The notes under the pieces were generated by a model. It saw only the letters and a list, made by a program, of their open reading frames with translations. It was not told the origin of the DNA and made no database searches. A program made the position numbers and the translations under genes. DNA of 64,000 nt from Chthoniobacter flavus Ellin428 (lineage in GTDB: Bacteria > Verrucomicrobiota > Verrucomicrobiia > Chthoniobacterales > Chthoniobacteraceae). Within the stretch, counting starts at the first letter, position 1; each line of letters begins with the position of its first letter. Of the stretch, positions 10,756-19,667 are shown in pieces. The DNA is taken from the NCBI RefSeq assembly GCF_000173075.1, contig NZ_ABVL01000004.1, forward strand, positions 124,001-188,000. Reading direction: 5' to 3'.

Positions 10756-10830
10756 AATCAGTAATCAGTAATTAGTAATCAGTGATCAGTATCTGCGGCT
10801 GCTTACACTGATTACTGATTACTGATTACT
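10756..10830. repeat. Facing arms of heptamer repeat ATCAGTA
   Basis: The left arm (10756-10790) is a run of 7-bp units ATCAGTA/ATTAGTA/ATCAGTG; the right arm (10807-10830) is the complement (ACTGATT units). 10760-10783 and 10807-10830 are reverse complements with one mismatch in 24. The element starts 15 bp after the DUF1501 stop codon (10846, minus strand) and lies 27 bp before the NHL start, so it can form a strong intercistronic hairpin. Confidence 0.8.
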
Positions 10831-10845
10831 ACACAGCTCCCACCC

Positions 10846-12276
10846 TCAGCTCACGATCTTCTTATACGCGTGCCCCTCGTTCTGGTCGATGCGCTCGGGC
10901 CGGCCTTTGTGCGAGTAGATGAGCTTGGTGTGATCGATGCCGAGGAGATTGAGGATCGTGGCGTGGATGTCGTGGACGTGCAGGCGATCCTCCACGGCGT
11001 AGAGGCCGAGATCGTCGGTGGCGCCGAAGATCTGGCCACCTTTCACGCCGCCGCCGGCCATCCACATGGTGAAACCGGTGGGATTGTGATCGCGACCGTC
11101 GCCCTGCTCGCTCATCGGTGTGCGGCCAAATTCGCCGCCCCAAATGACCAGCGTCTCGTCGAGCAACCCGCGCATCTTGAGATCGGAAAGCAGGCCGGCG
11201 ATCGGCTGATCGACCGAGCGGCAGAGTTTCGAATGCAGCGGCTCGATGTTTTTGTGGCTGTCCCATTTGCTGCCCGCGCCGCTGTAGAGTTGCACGAAGC
11301 GCACGCCGTTTTCCACCAGGCGGCGGGCGAGGAGACAGTTGCGACCGAAGACGGCGGTCTCCTCGTGATCCATGCCGTAAAGTTGTTTGGTGGCTTCGGT
11401 TTCCTTGCTGAGATCGACGACCGCGGGCGCTTCGGCCTGCATGCGATAGGCGAGTTCGTAGCCGCGGATGCGCGCCTCGAGCTCCGTGTTGTCCGTGCGG
11501 GTCGCGCCATATTCGCGGTTGAATTCCGCCAGCAGGTCGAGCTTCTCGCGCTGCCGCGCGTTGGTCACGCCCTTGGGATTTTCCAGGTGTTTGATCGGCG
11601 CGCCTTCGACGTTGAACTCCACGCCCTGATACACCGCCGGCATGAAGCCGCTGCCCCAGTTGCGCACGCCGTTGACCACCGTGCCTTCGCTATCCTTGAT
11701 GACTACGAAGCCGGGCAGATTCTGGTTCTCCGAGCCGAGGCCGTAGGACACCCACGCGCCGAGCGAGGGGCGTCCGCCGAAGACCGAACCCGTGTTCATC
11801 GAACACACGCCACCAGCGTGGTTGATGCCATCCGAGGCGCACGAATGGACGATCGCGAGATCATCGGCGTGCTCGGCGACCCGGTTGAACCAATCGGAAA
11901 TCCACAGCCCGCTCTGGCCGTGCTGCTTCCAGGTGCGCTTGCACGCCAGCAGGGGCGACTTGCTTTCGCCCATGGCGGTGATCGGCGCCTTGAAGCTCGC
12001 GGGCAATCCCTGGCCGGCGAGTTCGTTGAGCAGCGGTTTGCGATCAAAGGTATCGAGATGGCTCGGGCCACCTTCCATGAAAAGGAAGATGACGTTTTTG
12101 GCGCGCGCCACGTGGTCGGGAAATTTGGAGGGCGCTGTGGGCTTGGGCGCTCCTTCTTCCGTGGCGAGGACGTTGTCGCGCATGAGCGCGGCGAGGGCCA
12201 CGGCGCCGAAGCCGCAACCGGCACGGCGCAGAAATTCGCGCCGGGAATGGGGGTGATCGTAGTGGTGGCAGGACAT
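10846..12276 (-). CDS. DUF1501 domain protein with Tat signal
   Basis: 476 residues from the ATG at 12276. The N-terminus carries a twin-arginine motif (SRREFLRRAG, residues 11-20) and a hydrophobic stretch, so it is probably exported folded. The body shows the DUF1501 pattern: NVIFLFMEGGPSHLDTFDRK near the mature start, HSCASDGINHAGGVCSMNTG, a central WDSHKNIEPLH and FGRTPMSEQGDGRDHNP near the C-terminus, related to the alkaline phosphatase/sulfatase fold. It is encoded 4 bp after the stop of the cytochrome/DUF1549 gene, and the two families are habitual partners in Planctomycetes and Verrucomicrobiota. Substrate is unknown. An in-frame ATG at 12333 would overlap the upstream gene and spoil the Tat signal, so it was rejected. 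Confidence 0.9.
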   Translation of the reverse strand: MSCHHYDHPHSRREFLRRAGCGFGAVALAALMRDNVLATEEGAPKPTAPSKFPDHVARAKNVIFLFMEGGPSHLDTFDRKPLLNELAGQGLPASFKAPITAMGESKSPLLACKRTWKQHGQSGLWISDWFNRVAEHADDLAIVHSCASDGINHAGGVCSMNTGSVFGGRPSLGAWVSYGLGSENQNLPGFVVIKDSEGTVVNGVRNWGSGFMPAVYQGVEFNVEGAPIKHLENPKGVTNARQREKLDLLAEFNREYGATRTDNTELEARIRGYELAYRMQAEAPAVVDLSKETEATKQLYGMDHEETAVFGRNCLLARRLVENGVRFVQLYSGAGSKWDSHKNIEPLHSKLCRSVDQPIAGLLSDLKMRGLLDETLVIWGGEFGRTPMSEQGDGRDHNPTGFTMWMAGGGVKGGQIFGATDDLGLYAVEDRLHVHDIHATILNLLGIDHTKLIYSHKGRPERIDQNEGHAYKKIVS

Positions 12277-12280
12277 GGCG

Positions 12281-15200
12281 TTAGTGGAGGTAGAAAAATT
12301 CGTTGGTATTGAGCAGGACCTGGCAGAGATCATTCAGCGCCTGACGATAGGGATCGCTGGCTTCCGTCGCCTTGGCGTCGCTGCCGGACCAGGCGAACTG
12401 GGTGCTCGGTCCCAGCGCAGCAGTCCAATTCACGAGTGCGGATTTCCATTTCGACGGATCGGCGGAAGTCAGCTCCTGCTCGGGCAGTTTCCCCGTGGCG
12501 ATGCGCACCGCTTCGATGCGGCCATCCCACTGGTGTTGCGGTGCGCGTTTGTTCAAGCCGCCGAAGACGAGCGACGAAGCGCCGCCGCTGAGCTTGGCGC
12601 GGACGGAGCAGGGGACAGTGACTGTCTGCGGCTGTGCATCCGGCTGGGTGAGATCCTGCACGCGGAAAATCACGTTGTGATCGATGCACGAAACCGTGGC
12701 CGAAGCATGGTACCGATGACCGAGTTCGATGCGGACATTCGAAGGAATGACCTCATACGCGATGTTCGTGTTGTCGTCCTCGCCGACAAGCTGGATAATG
12801 AGATTACGCGGCTTGAAGCGGGATTTCTCGCCGGTGACACCGAGGCTCCAGCCGAAGGATTCGAGGCTGTCCTTACCGCCCGTCCAACGCGAGGCGATGG
12901 TGCGTACGGCGGCCGCGGTATCGATGCTGTTGAGGGTGAAGATTGATTCGACGGTGAACTCGTCGCCTTCCTTCTCCGGCGTTTGCACGAGCAGACGCTC
13001 CTGCGGCGTGTTTTCCTTGAATTCACCGGCATTTTCCGCTGCGTCGGCGCCCGACGTCGAATGCGCGCTGGCGCCGCCGGTGCGTTGTTTGATGAACGCT
13101 TCGGCCTGCTCGCGCTCCTGCGCGGTGGGCAGCCGGCCCAGCGTGTAAGTCCAGGCGTCGTCGAGCTTCTCCACCCGGCCGGCCAGCTTGCGGGCGCGCT
13201 GGATGGGCCAGTCGCCGTTGATCAACAGCAGCGCCTGCGTGGGCGTGGTTGTGCTCTGCCGCTCCGCGGTGCTGGAGAAACCGGCGGGCGCGTCGAGGCT
13301 GCGCAACAACTCGTTCTGGTTGTTGCGCTTTTTCATCGTGTAGATCGAGCGGCGCATGGAGTTGCCGTCTTCCGCCGGGCCACCCGCCTTGAAGTCGAGC
13401 TCGCCACTCGCTTCGAGCATCGAGTCGCGCACTTCCTCGGCGTCGAGCCGCTGCGGATTGAAACGCCAGAGCAGATGATTCGTCGGGTCGAGCTTCGCCG
13501 CGACTTCCGTCGCCTGGCGTCGCGCCGTTTGCCGATACGTTGCCGAGAGCAGGATCTCGCGATGCAGTTTCTTCAGGCTCCAGCCTTCCGCGACGAAGCG
13601 CTCGGCCAGCCAGTCGAGCAACTCGGGGAATACCGGCTTCTCGCCCAGCTTCCCGAAATCGCTCGCCGTGGCCACGATCCCGCGGCCGAAGTGATATTGC
13701 CACACGCGATTCACGATCACCCGCGTGGAGAGCTGGTTGTCGGGACGCGTGATCCAATTCGCCAGCGCCGTGCGGCGGCCGGTGGAATTGCCGATCGGCT
13801 GGATGTCCGGATCGCCCGGCGCGAGCAGGGTGAGGAAGCCGGGCGCGACTTCCTGTTCGCCCTTGCGCGATTTCATGAACGTTGGCGGCGCCTTCGCGCT
13901 CGCATCCGTGGCGACAAAGGCATCCATCAACGGCGTGGGCTTGAGGGAATCGAACTTCTTTAGCTCCGTTTCGAGCTCCTTGTATTTGGCCTTCGACTCT
14001 TCGCTCTTGATGCTCTTCATCGGGTCGAAGGTCTTTTCCTCCTTCGTCATTTGCCGCTGGCAGAGGCCGGCGAGCTGCGTCTCCAGGGCGTCACGTTCAC
14101 CGCTTGGTTTGCGGATGATCGTTTGCAGGTCGTCGGTGAATTTATCCACCGCGTGCTCCACTTTTTTGTCTACGAGCGGTTTGGTCAGCGCATCCATCTG
14201 CGCGCGGATCTCCGCCGTTGCCGCTTCCCACTTCGCCTCCTGCTCGTCGTACTTCGCCTTCTGTTCCGGCGTGGCCAGTTTCAGGTCATCGCGCCAATGC
14301 ACCGGGGCGAAGAAGGCCTTCAGCCGATAGTAATCCTTCTGCAGAATGGGATCGAACTTGTGATTGTGGCAGCGCGCGCAGCCGAAGCTGAGGCCGAGGA
14401 AAAGCTCGCCGCTGGTGTCGGTGATGTCGTTGAGAATGATCTCCCACTGCCCACGCACGTCGCGCTGATTCCACTCGTAAATCGGGTTGCGCAAATACTC
14501 CGTGGCGATGAGGACGTTCGGATCGTTCGGCGCGATTTCGTCCCCGGCGATCTGGTCGCGGACGAACTCGTTGTACGGCATGTCGTTGTTCAGGCTCTTG
14601 ATGACCCAGTCGCGATATGGCCACACCGCGGGACGATATTCATCCGCATTGTAACCATCGCTCTCCGCATAGCGCACAAGATCAAGCCAATGCTGCGCCC
14701 AGCGCTCGCCGTACTGCGGGCTGGCCAGCAATTCGTCGACCAGCTTTTCGTAAGCATCGGGCGACTTGTCGTTTACGAAGGCCTCGACTTGCGCAGGCGT
14801 GGGCGGCAGGCCGTGCAGGTCGAAATACACCCGGCGCACCAGCTCGCGACGGTCGGCTTCCGGCGCGGGATCGAGATGCATCTCCGCCTGCTTTTTGGCG
14901 ACGAAACGGTCGATGTCATTGCGCACCCAGGCGCTCGCGATCTCCGGCGGTGAAACCTTGGCCAGTGGCCGGAAACTCCACCAATTCCGCTGCTCCTCGG
15001 TGAACCCGCCCTCGACGATCTTGCCCTTGTCCGCCTCGGTCTGCGGCCACGGCGCGCCCATCTTGATCCACTTCTCCAGGGTAGCGATTTCCGCATCCGG
15101 CAGCTTCTGCTTCGGCGGCATTTGGAAATCTTTGTCCGCATAACGGACGCCCTGGATCATCGGCGATTTTTCCGGATCGCCGGGCACGAGCGCGGGACCG

Positions 15201-15535
15201 TTGTCGCCCCCGGTTTTGAGCGCGCCGATGCTATCCGCGCGTAGCCCCCCCTTCTGCTTTTTCTCGCCGTGGCACTCGAAGCAACGCTTCACCAGCAACG
15301 GCCGCACTTCGGATTCGAAGAATTTGTTCGCTTCGCGTTGGGCGTCGTCGTCCGCAGCGAAGGCGGCGGTGGCGGAGAGAAGAAGAAAGGCAGAACATCC
15401 AACACCCAACATCCAACGCCCAACATTCAATGACGCAAGCGCACACGCGGTAGCGTCTCTTCCATTGGATGTTGGATGTTGGGTGTTGGATGTTGGGTAT
15501 TTCATCCGGGACATTGGGTGTTCTGCCTTTTTCAT
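12281..15535 (-). CDS. Cytochrome c-like / DUF1549 / DUF1553 protein with embedded LamG-like domain
   Basis: 1084 residues. Order: signal peptide (hydrophobic core ~44-60), a Planctomycete-type cytochrome c domain with haem motif CFECH (84-88), DUF1549 (~205-425; LPPTPAQVEAF, YGERWAQHWLDLVRYAES, and a second CARCH motif followed by NHKFDP), then DUF1553 (TRVIVNRVWQYHFGRGIV; LDAEEVRDSMLEASG). A LamG/concanavalin-like domain (~830-1050) is inserted before the last DUF1553 segment, which resumes as LNTNEFFYLH. The ATG at 15535 overlaps the FecR stop by 4 bp (ATGA), supporting this start. However, residues 8-45 are largely the translation of a heptamer DNA repeat, and ATG 15412 is an alternative start. 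It is probably periplasmic; redox or degradation role inferred from family context only. Confidence 0.88.
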   Translation of the reverse strand: MKKAEHPMSRMKYPTSNTQHPTSNGRDATACALASLNVGRWMLGVGCSAFLLLSATAAFAADDDAQREANKFFESEVRPLLVKRCFECHGEKKQKGGLRADSIGALKTGGDNGPALVPGDPEKSPMIQGVRYADKDFQMPPKQKLPDAEIATLEKWIKMGAPWPQTEADKGKIVEGGFTEEQRNWWSFRPLAKVSPPEIASAWVRNDIDRFVAKKQAEMHLDPAPEADRRELVRRVYFDLHGLPPTPAQVEAFVNDKSPDAYEKLVDELLASPQYGERWAQHWLDLVRYAESDGYNADEYRPAVWPYRDWVIKSLNNDMPYNEFVRDQIAGDEIAPNDPNVLIATEYLRNPIYEWNQRDVRGQWEIILNDITDTSGELFLGLSFGCARCHNHKFDPILQKDYYRLKAFFAPVHWRDDLKLATPEQKAKYDEQEAKWEAATAEIRAQMDALTKPLVDKKVEHAVDKFTDDLQTIIRKPSGERDALETQLAGLCQRQMTKEEKTFDPMKSIKSEESKAKYKELETELKKFDSLKPTPLMDAFVATDASAKAPPTFMKSRKGEQEVAPGFLTLLAPGDPDIQPIGNSTGRRTALANWITRPDNQLSTRVIVNRVWQYHFGRGIVATASDFGKLGEKPVFPELLDWLAERFVAEGWSLKKLHREILLSATYRQTARRQATEVAAKLDPTNHLLWRFNPQRLDAEEVRDSMLEASGELDFKAGGPAEDGNSMRRSIYTMKKRNNQNELLRSLDAPAGFSSTAERQSTTTPTQALLLINGDWPIQRARKLAGRVEKLDDAWTYTLGRLPTAQEREQAEAFIKQRTGGASAHSTSGADAAENAGEFKENTPQERLLVQTPEKEGDEFTVESIFTLNSIDTAAAVRTIASRWTGGKDSLESFGWSLGVTGEKSRFKPRNLIIQLVGEDDNTNIAYEVIPSNVRIELGHRYHASATVSCIDHNVIFRVQDLTQPDAQPQTVTVPCSVRAKLSGGASSLVFGGLNKRAPQHQWDGRIEAVRIATGKLPEQELTSADPSKWKSALVNWTAALGPSTQFAWSGSDAKATEASDPYRQALNDLCQVLLNTNEFFYLH
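15389..15527. repeat. Facing arms of heptamer repeat ATGTTGG inside a gene start
   Basis: The right arm 15463-15497 is CATTGG then ATGTTGG units (ATGTTGG, ATGTTGG, GTGTTGG, ATGTTGG). The left arm 15389-15432 is the complement (CATCCAA, CACCCAA, CATCCAA, CGCCCAA). The outer ends also pair (GGCAGAAC at 15389, GTTCTGCC near 15520-15527). It begins 5 bp after the FecR stop (15532, minus strand) and lies within the first ~50 codons of the cytochrome/DUF1549 gene, encoding part of its signal peptide. Confidence 0.8.
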
Positions 15536-16920
15536 TGCGGGGAAAGCTTGATACGCAGCGTTGGGGGCCGCGCGGTAGGGTGTTCCTTCGAGGCAAACCC
15601 ATGCACCAGACCGCTCGGGTCGCTCTCGCCGGTTTCGCGGACGATGACGAAACTCACCAGCCCGTTGGTATCGTGACGGATGAAATCCGCGATGGCATCT
15701 CCGCGGATGGTGATGGCACCACCGGTGCCACCGCGGGGAATCCAGAATTCCGCGAGCCGCTGCGTCTGATTCGGATTCGGACCATCATCCGTGCAGCCCG
15801 GCATGGACGCCCAACGCATTTCCTTTTCGTTCCAGGCGTCGAGCGATTCGTCGGTGATACCGTAGATGGCGAACCGCGAATCCGGCACGAGCGCCGAGAA
15901 GCCGAAGCCACTTGGCACCGGATCGAGCACGAGCTGCGCTTCGCCGGCGCGGGCGGTTGGGATTTGCGAAACATCAAATGTCACCACGGCCCGGCGCTCG
16001 TTCCGGTGGCTGGCTTCGAGCTCCGTGTGCTTCACCATCAGCACAGGTTGCATGCCGAAAGGCCCGCCATTGTCGCCGCGGCGCGCAAAGCCATCGCGAC
16101 CGTGTCCGAAGGAAGTCGGAATGCTCGTCCAGCCATCCGCCTCCTGCACCTGCTGGCCGCGCGCCGGCTCCTGCCCGACTGCGGTATTGCCGGCGACGCT
16201 CATGCCCTTGCCTTCCGTGAGGAGTTGCACCTTGCCGTCGTGCGCGTGGCCTACTTCCACTTCGCCCTGAAAAACACGCACTTGGGAATTGCCCATCGTC
16301 CCCGTGGTGAGGCCAAACCGTGTGCCGAGATCCTTCACCTTCAAATCCGCGGTATCGATGGTGAACCCATGCGCCGGCTTCGGCACTTCGGCCGTCACCG
16401 TGCCTTCGATCAATCGGCAATGCATCGCGTCGCGAATCTGCAGCTTGGTCGGCGCCTCGATCATCACCGTCGCGCCGCTGTTGAACTTCAGCGTGGCGAT
16501 GCCCTCGAGCAGCGCGAGCGTGCCCGTGCCGAGCCTGGAATTCACCGCCGTGGGCAATTCCGAGCCGGCCCATTTGCAATTCTCCGCCTGGATCAGCGTG
16601 GCCACCGGGCGGTGATGAATCGTCCCTTTGCCAAACGTCCACACGCTCGCCGCCAGCGTCACGCATGCCGCCGCCGCTGCCGCCCACACCGCCACCGGCC
16701 AGCGTCGCACGATCTTCTCTTCCGCCGGCGCCTCCTGCAGCACTTCCATCAACGTCTCCCGCTCCGCTCGCAGCGACGAATGCAGCCACAAGCGATCGAC
16801 ATAAGCCGCGCGCAAGTCCGCGTCGCGGATCACGTCCGCCTTGAATTGGTCCAGCTCCTCGGGAGACAGCAGCCCCTCGATGGCCCGGTCGATGCGATCG
16901 TCTGGCGGTGGTGTCTTCAT
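15532..16920 (-). CDS. FecR-domain protein with C-terminal carbohydrate-binding-like (DNRLRE/CBM96-type) domain
   Basis: 462 residues. Residues 1-73 form a cytoplasmic part starting DDRIDRAIEGLLSPEELDQF, the usual N-terminus of FecR-type anti-sigma regulators in these phyla. One membrane span lies at ~74-96 (WPVAVWAAAAAACVTLAASV). A FecR domain follows (LGTGTLALLEGIATLKF...VKDLGTRFGLTT...VRVFQGEVEV). The C-terminal ~180 residues (RRAVVTFDVSQIP... to PTLRIKLSP) resemble the DNRLRE/CBM96-type beta domain. Its ATG overlaps the sigma-factor stop by 4 bp, so it most likely controls that sigma factor across the membrane. The extra-cytoplasmic lectin-like domain could sense a glycan; that is inference. 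Confidence 0.85.
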   Translation of the reverse strand: MKTPPPDDRIDRAIEGLLSPEELDQFKADVIRDADLRAAYVDRLWLHSSLRAERETLMEVLQEAPAEEKIVRRWPVAVWAAAAAACVTLAASVWTFGKGTIHHRPVATLIQAENCKWAGSELPTAVNSRLGTGTLALLEGIATLKFNSGATVMIEAPTKLQIRDAMHCRLIEGTVTAEVPKPAHGFTIDTADLKVKDLGTRFGLTTGTMGNSQVRVFQGEVEVGHAHDGKVQLLTEGKGMSVAGNTAVGQEPARGQQVQEADGWTSIPTSFGHGRDGFARRGDNGGPFGMQPVLMVKHTELEASHRNERRAVVTFDVSQIPTARAGEAQLVLDPVPSGFGFSALVPDSRFAIYGITDESLDAWNEKEMRWASMPGCTDDGPNPNQTQRLAEFWIPRGGTGGAITIRGDAIADFIRHDTNGLVSFVIVRETGESDPSGLVHGFASKEHPTARPPTLRIKLSPQ

Positions 16921-17462
16921 GTCGATGAGACCTGAGCGAGCTGGCGGCTCACGCAATCGTTGAGCACGCTGCGGATGCGGCTGAGCAGGCGGTAAACGGC
17001 TTCCACTGAGCGCGAACTCTTCGTCGCGATCTCCTCCACGCCGCAATCTTCGTAATAACGCCAGACCACGATCTTGCGGTGCGCCTCGGGCAGCTTGCGC
17101 AGGCAAATCCGCAGGGCGTCCGCCTTGCGGTCGAGCACATCGGCACGCCGGTCGATCTCCGCCGCCACGGCCTCGATGAATTGCTCCTCGAGCTCCGCCT
17201 TCGGATGACGCTGCGCTGCCCGCCGATAATTCAAAATCTGGTTCGTGGCGATCTTGCGCGCCCAGGCGCGGAAATTCGACCCCGCTTCAAAACTGGCGAA
17301 ATGCTTCCACATCGTCACCTTCACCTCCTGCAGGATGTCCTGCGCATCGGTCGTGCTGGCCACCAGGCTATAGACATAGGTCGCCAGCCAGCGGTCATGC
17401 TGGGTCAACAACCGGAGGTAAGCCTCGGTGTCAGCGGTGGAGTCGGGGAGCTGGGCGTCCAT
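16917..17462 (-). CDS. ECF RNA polymerase sigma factor (Rhodopirellula/Verrucomicrobium type)
   Basis: 181 residues. Region 2 shows LATYVYSLVASTTDAQDILQ followed by VTMWKHFASFEAGSNFRAWA and ATNQILNYRR; region 4 shows LPEAHRKIVVWRYYEDCGVE and IATKSSRSVEAVYRLLSRIR. These are the core -10 and -35 recognition regions of ECF factors in this subfamily. The ATG at 17462 is preferred over an upstream frame extension because homology begins right after it. It is the first gene of a four-gene unit (sigma, FecR, cytochrome/DUF1549, DUF1501) joined by 4-bp overlaps or gaps, implying that the factor may autoregulate its own operon. Confidence 0.92.
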   Translation of the reverse strand: MDAQLPDSTADTEAYLRLLTQHDRWLATYVYSLVASTTDAQDILQEVKVTMWKHFASFEAGSNFRAWARKIATNQILNYRRAAQRHPKAELEEQFIEAVAAEIDRRADVLDRKADALRICLRKLPEAHRKIVVWRYYEDCGVEEIATKSSRSVEAVYRLLSRIRSVLNDCVSRQLAQVSST

Positions 17463-17763
17463 TGTTTGGAGCCAGAAGGTTTGGCGTCGGACAATTTGGA
17501 CACAAAATTTTAAAGAATCGACACCGCGCCGAGGAAATTGCATTAAACCGCCCTGTGTTGAAGGCCGCTGCTGCTTTGGTGTTGTCGGTGAGCAAAAACC
17601 GCCTCGGTTTTCCAATCATTCCCAGCCTCGGCATCGCATTTGGGTTTGCGCCGGTCGTGGCCGCTGTCGCCCAGGATACGATCTTGCACCGTTTTTCTGG
17701 TTTGTGGCCGATTTAACACTCCGTTCTTGAATCCGGCGGACTCCCTCTCGAAGCTGTCGCCGG
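17463..17763. other. Divergent intergenic region between sigma factor and AI-2E permease
   Basis: 301 bp that must contain promoters for both directions; I could not assign -35/-10 boxes with confidence. A perfect 7-bp hairpin AAAACCG-CCT-CGGTTTT lies at 17595-17611, with a T (or complementary A) run on each strand, and could be a small terminator or attenuator. Confidence 0.4.
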
Positions 17764-19243
17764 ATGAATTCTTCGGAATACCCCACGCCTTGGCAGAAAA
17801 AATCGATTTGGGCCGCCTTGACGACTCTGTCGGTCGTGGCCATTGGGGCCGTGGCTATCGGGCTCATCTGGGTGTTTTCCACTGTCATGGGTTTTCTGCA
17901 ACCAATCCTGGTGCCCTTCGCCGTCGCCGCGGTGCTGGCTTATTTGCTCGAGCCGGTCGTGGCGAAGATCGTCTCCTGGGGCACCTCGCGGAAACGCGCC
18001 GTGCTTGCCGTGTTCGCCATCGCCATCATTGCGCTCACCGGCACTCTCATCTGGCTCATCCCGGCGGTGTGGTCGCAAACCGCCGCCCTCGTCGAGCGGG
18101 CGCCTGCCTCCCGTGAGCGCCTCAGCCACATCATCGAGGATTACAACGACTGGGCGCACTCCCTCGAGGTGAAGTGGAACATTCATATTCCGCAGATCCC
18201 GAAGAAGATCGATAATCCCCTCGGCGCAGTCGCCACGCCGCCGGCCCCCGCCGAGACGCCCGAAAAGGCGGAGAAACCCGATAAGACCGAGAAAACGGGG
18301 AAATCCGAGAAGACGGAGAAGACCGCGCCTCCTGGCGAGAAAGCCACCGAGCCCGCCCCGCCGGCAGCGCCATCGGACAATCCGTCCGCGACGACGCCCG
18401 CGACTCCTTTCAGTTCCACTATCGATGTGCAGAGCTTTCTCCAAGGCGATTGGGGCCGGTCCCTGCTGCCCAGTCTCTTCCAGAATTCCTGGAAGTTCTT
18501 TACCAAGAGCCTCGGTGGCTTCCTCGGCGTGCTCAGCGTCCTGCTCTGGATCGTGATCGTGCCGATCTACCTCTACTATTTCCTCATCGAATCGAACAAC
18601 ATCGCCGAGTCGTGGGGCGATTACCTGCCGCTGCGCGCCTCAGTCTTCAAGGACGAGGTCGTGTCCACACTGGAGGAGATCAACGGCTATCTCATCGCCT
18701 TCTTCCGCGGGCAACTGCTCGTGAGCATGATCAACGGCACCGTTACCGGCATCCTGCTCGTCATCTTCGGCCATTCCTTCGGCATCTTGATCGGCCTGAT
18801 GCTCTGCTTCCTGGGTATCATCCCGTACATCGGCATCTCGCTCTGCTGGGTGCTGGCCGTCTTGCTCGCCCTGGCCCAGGGCGGCACCGGCACATGGATC
18901 CCGGGTGAACCGTGGTGGCTCTTCCCGCTCGTGATCAGCGCCATCTTTCTTCCTCGTGCAACAGGTCGACGGTCTCTTCGTGACCCCGCGGATCGTCGGC
19001 GAAAGCGTCGGTCTGCATCCCATGACGGTCATCGTCTCCGTCTTCGTCTGGGGCCTGCTCCTCGGCGGTTTGCTCGGTGCCATTCTCGCCGTGCCGCTGA
19101 CCGCGACGGTCAAGGTGGTCCTGCGCCGCTATGTGTGGGAACGCCGCATGCGCGTCGAGGAAAACATCCCGATGACCGAGGAGACTTTCGAGGTGCAAAG
19201 AGCCCAGGGCGCGATGAAGCTGGAAGCTCCCGCGGTGAAGTGA
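17764..19243 (+). CDS. AI-2E family transporter (PerM-like), interrupted by a single-base frameshift
   Basis: The protein starts with two membrane helices (IWAALTTLSVVAIGAVAIGL; FLQPILVPFAVAAVLAYLLEP, the family's signature N-terminus) and continues to VLLWIVIVPIYLYYFLIES, TVTGILLVIFGHSFG and LGIIPYIGISLCWVLA. After ...PLVISAIF the frame is lost at 18946-18951 (ATCTTTCTTCC, one surplus base). The second frame resumes as FLVQQVDGLFVTPRIVGESV and runs to 19243, completing the family's C-terminal half. Without correction the first frame ends at 19248 with unrelated Arg-rich sequence. Between helices 3 and 4 is an unusual ~60-residue Lys/Glu/Pro-rich insert (about residues 155-215, repeated EK/TEK units). 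Substrate not predictable. The frame change is either an assembly error or a recent mutation. Confidence 0.85.
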
Positions 19244-19258
19244 ACTGATTCTTTACGC

Positions 19259-19630
19259 ATGCCGTCGAAACCTGACCCATTCGTCGTTCCCAGCACCGGC
19301 CGTCGCGATGCGTTGATCGCGATCGTCGTGGGGTTGGTCGTGCTGGCGTTTATCATTTACGGCGTCAGGGACATGGCGAAACCGGTCACGGGCAACAAGC
19401 TCACCGGGACGGTGCTCGAGAAACATTTCACGCCGCAGAAAGAGCGGCAGATCAGTTTCAACGGCGGCCATATCGAAGGGACGAAGGAGACGGATGGAGA
19501 GTATCTCCTCAAGGTGCGTGTGGAGTCGCAGAACCGCACCTACGAGGTGCCGGTCGAGAAGCCGCTCTACGAGTCGAAGCAAGTGGGAGATTCGTTGACC
19601 TTCCTACGGCCGCCGAGCGAGCAAAAATAG
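19259..19630 (+). CDS. Small single-span membrane protein of unknown function
   Basis: 123 residues. One clear membrane helix (about residues 18-36, ALIAIVVGLVVLAFIIYGV) is followed by a soluble ~85-residue part with alternating beta-type hydrophobics (LTGTVLEKHFTPQKERQISF, GEYLLKVRVESQNRTYEVPV, VGDSLTFLRP), resembling a small OB or DUF-type beta barrel. No family recognised. It begins 15 bp after the AI-2E transporter and ends 37 bp before the thioredoxin-fold gene, so the three are probably co-transcribed. Confidence 0.7.
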   Translation: MPSKPDPFVVPSTGRRDALIAIVVGLVVLAFIIYGVRDMAKPVTGNKLTGTVLEKHFTPQKERQISFNGGHIEGTKETDGEYLLKVRVESQNRTYEVPVEKPLYESKQVGDSLTFLRPPSEQK

Positions 19631-19667
19631 AATGTCGAATGAGCTCAGCTACTTTCCACTTCAACGC

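Noticed and set aside
10756-10830. CRISPR-like or iteron/origin repeat
   Set aside because: Units are 7 bp without spacers and form facing arms; no replication gene adjoins. The same design recurs after other genes with unrelated units.
18940-18956. Programmed +1 frameshift in the AI-2E permease
   Set aside because: No known slippery motif, rare codon or stop at the shift site; other homopolymer indels in the window make an error or mutation simpler.
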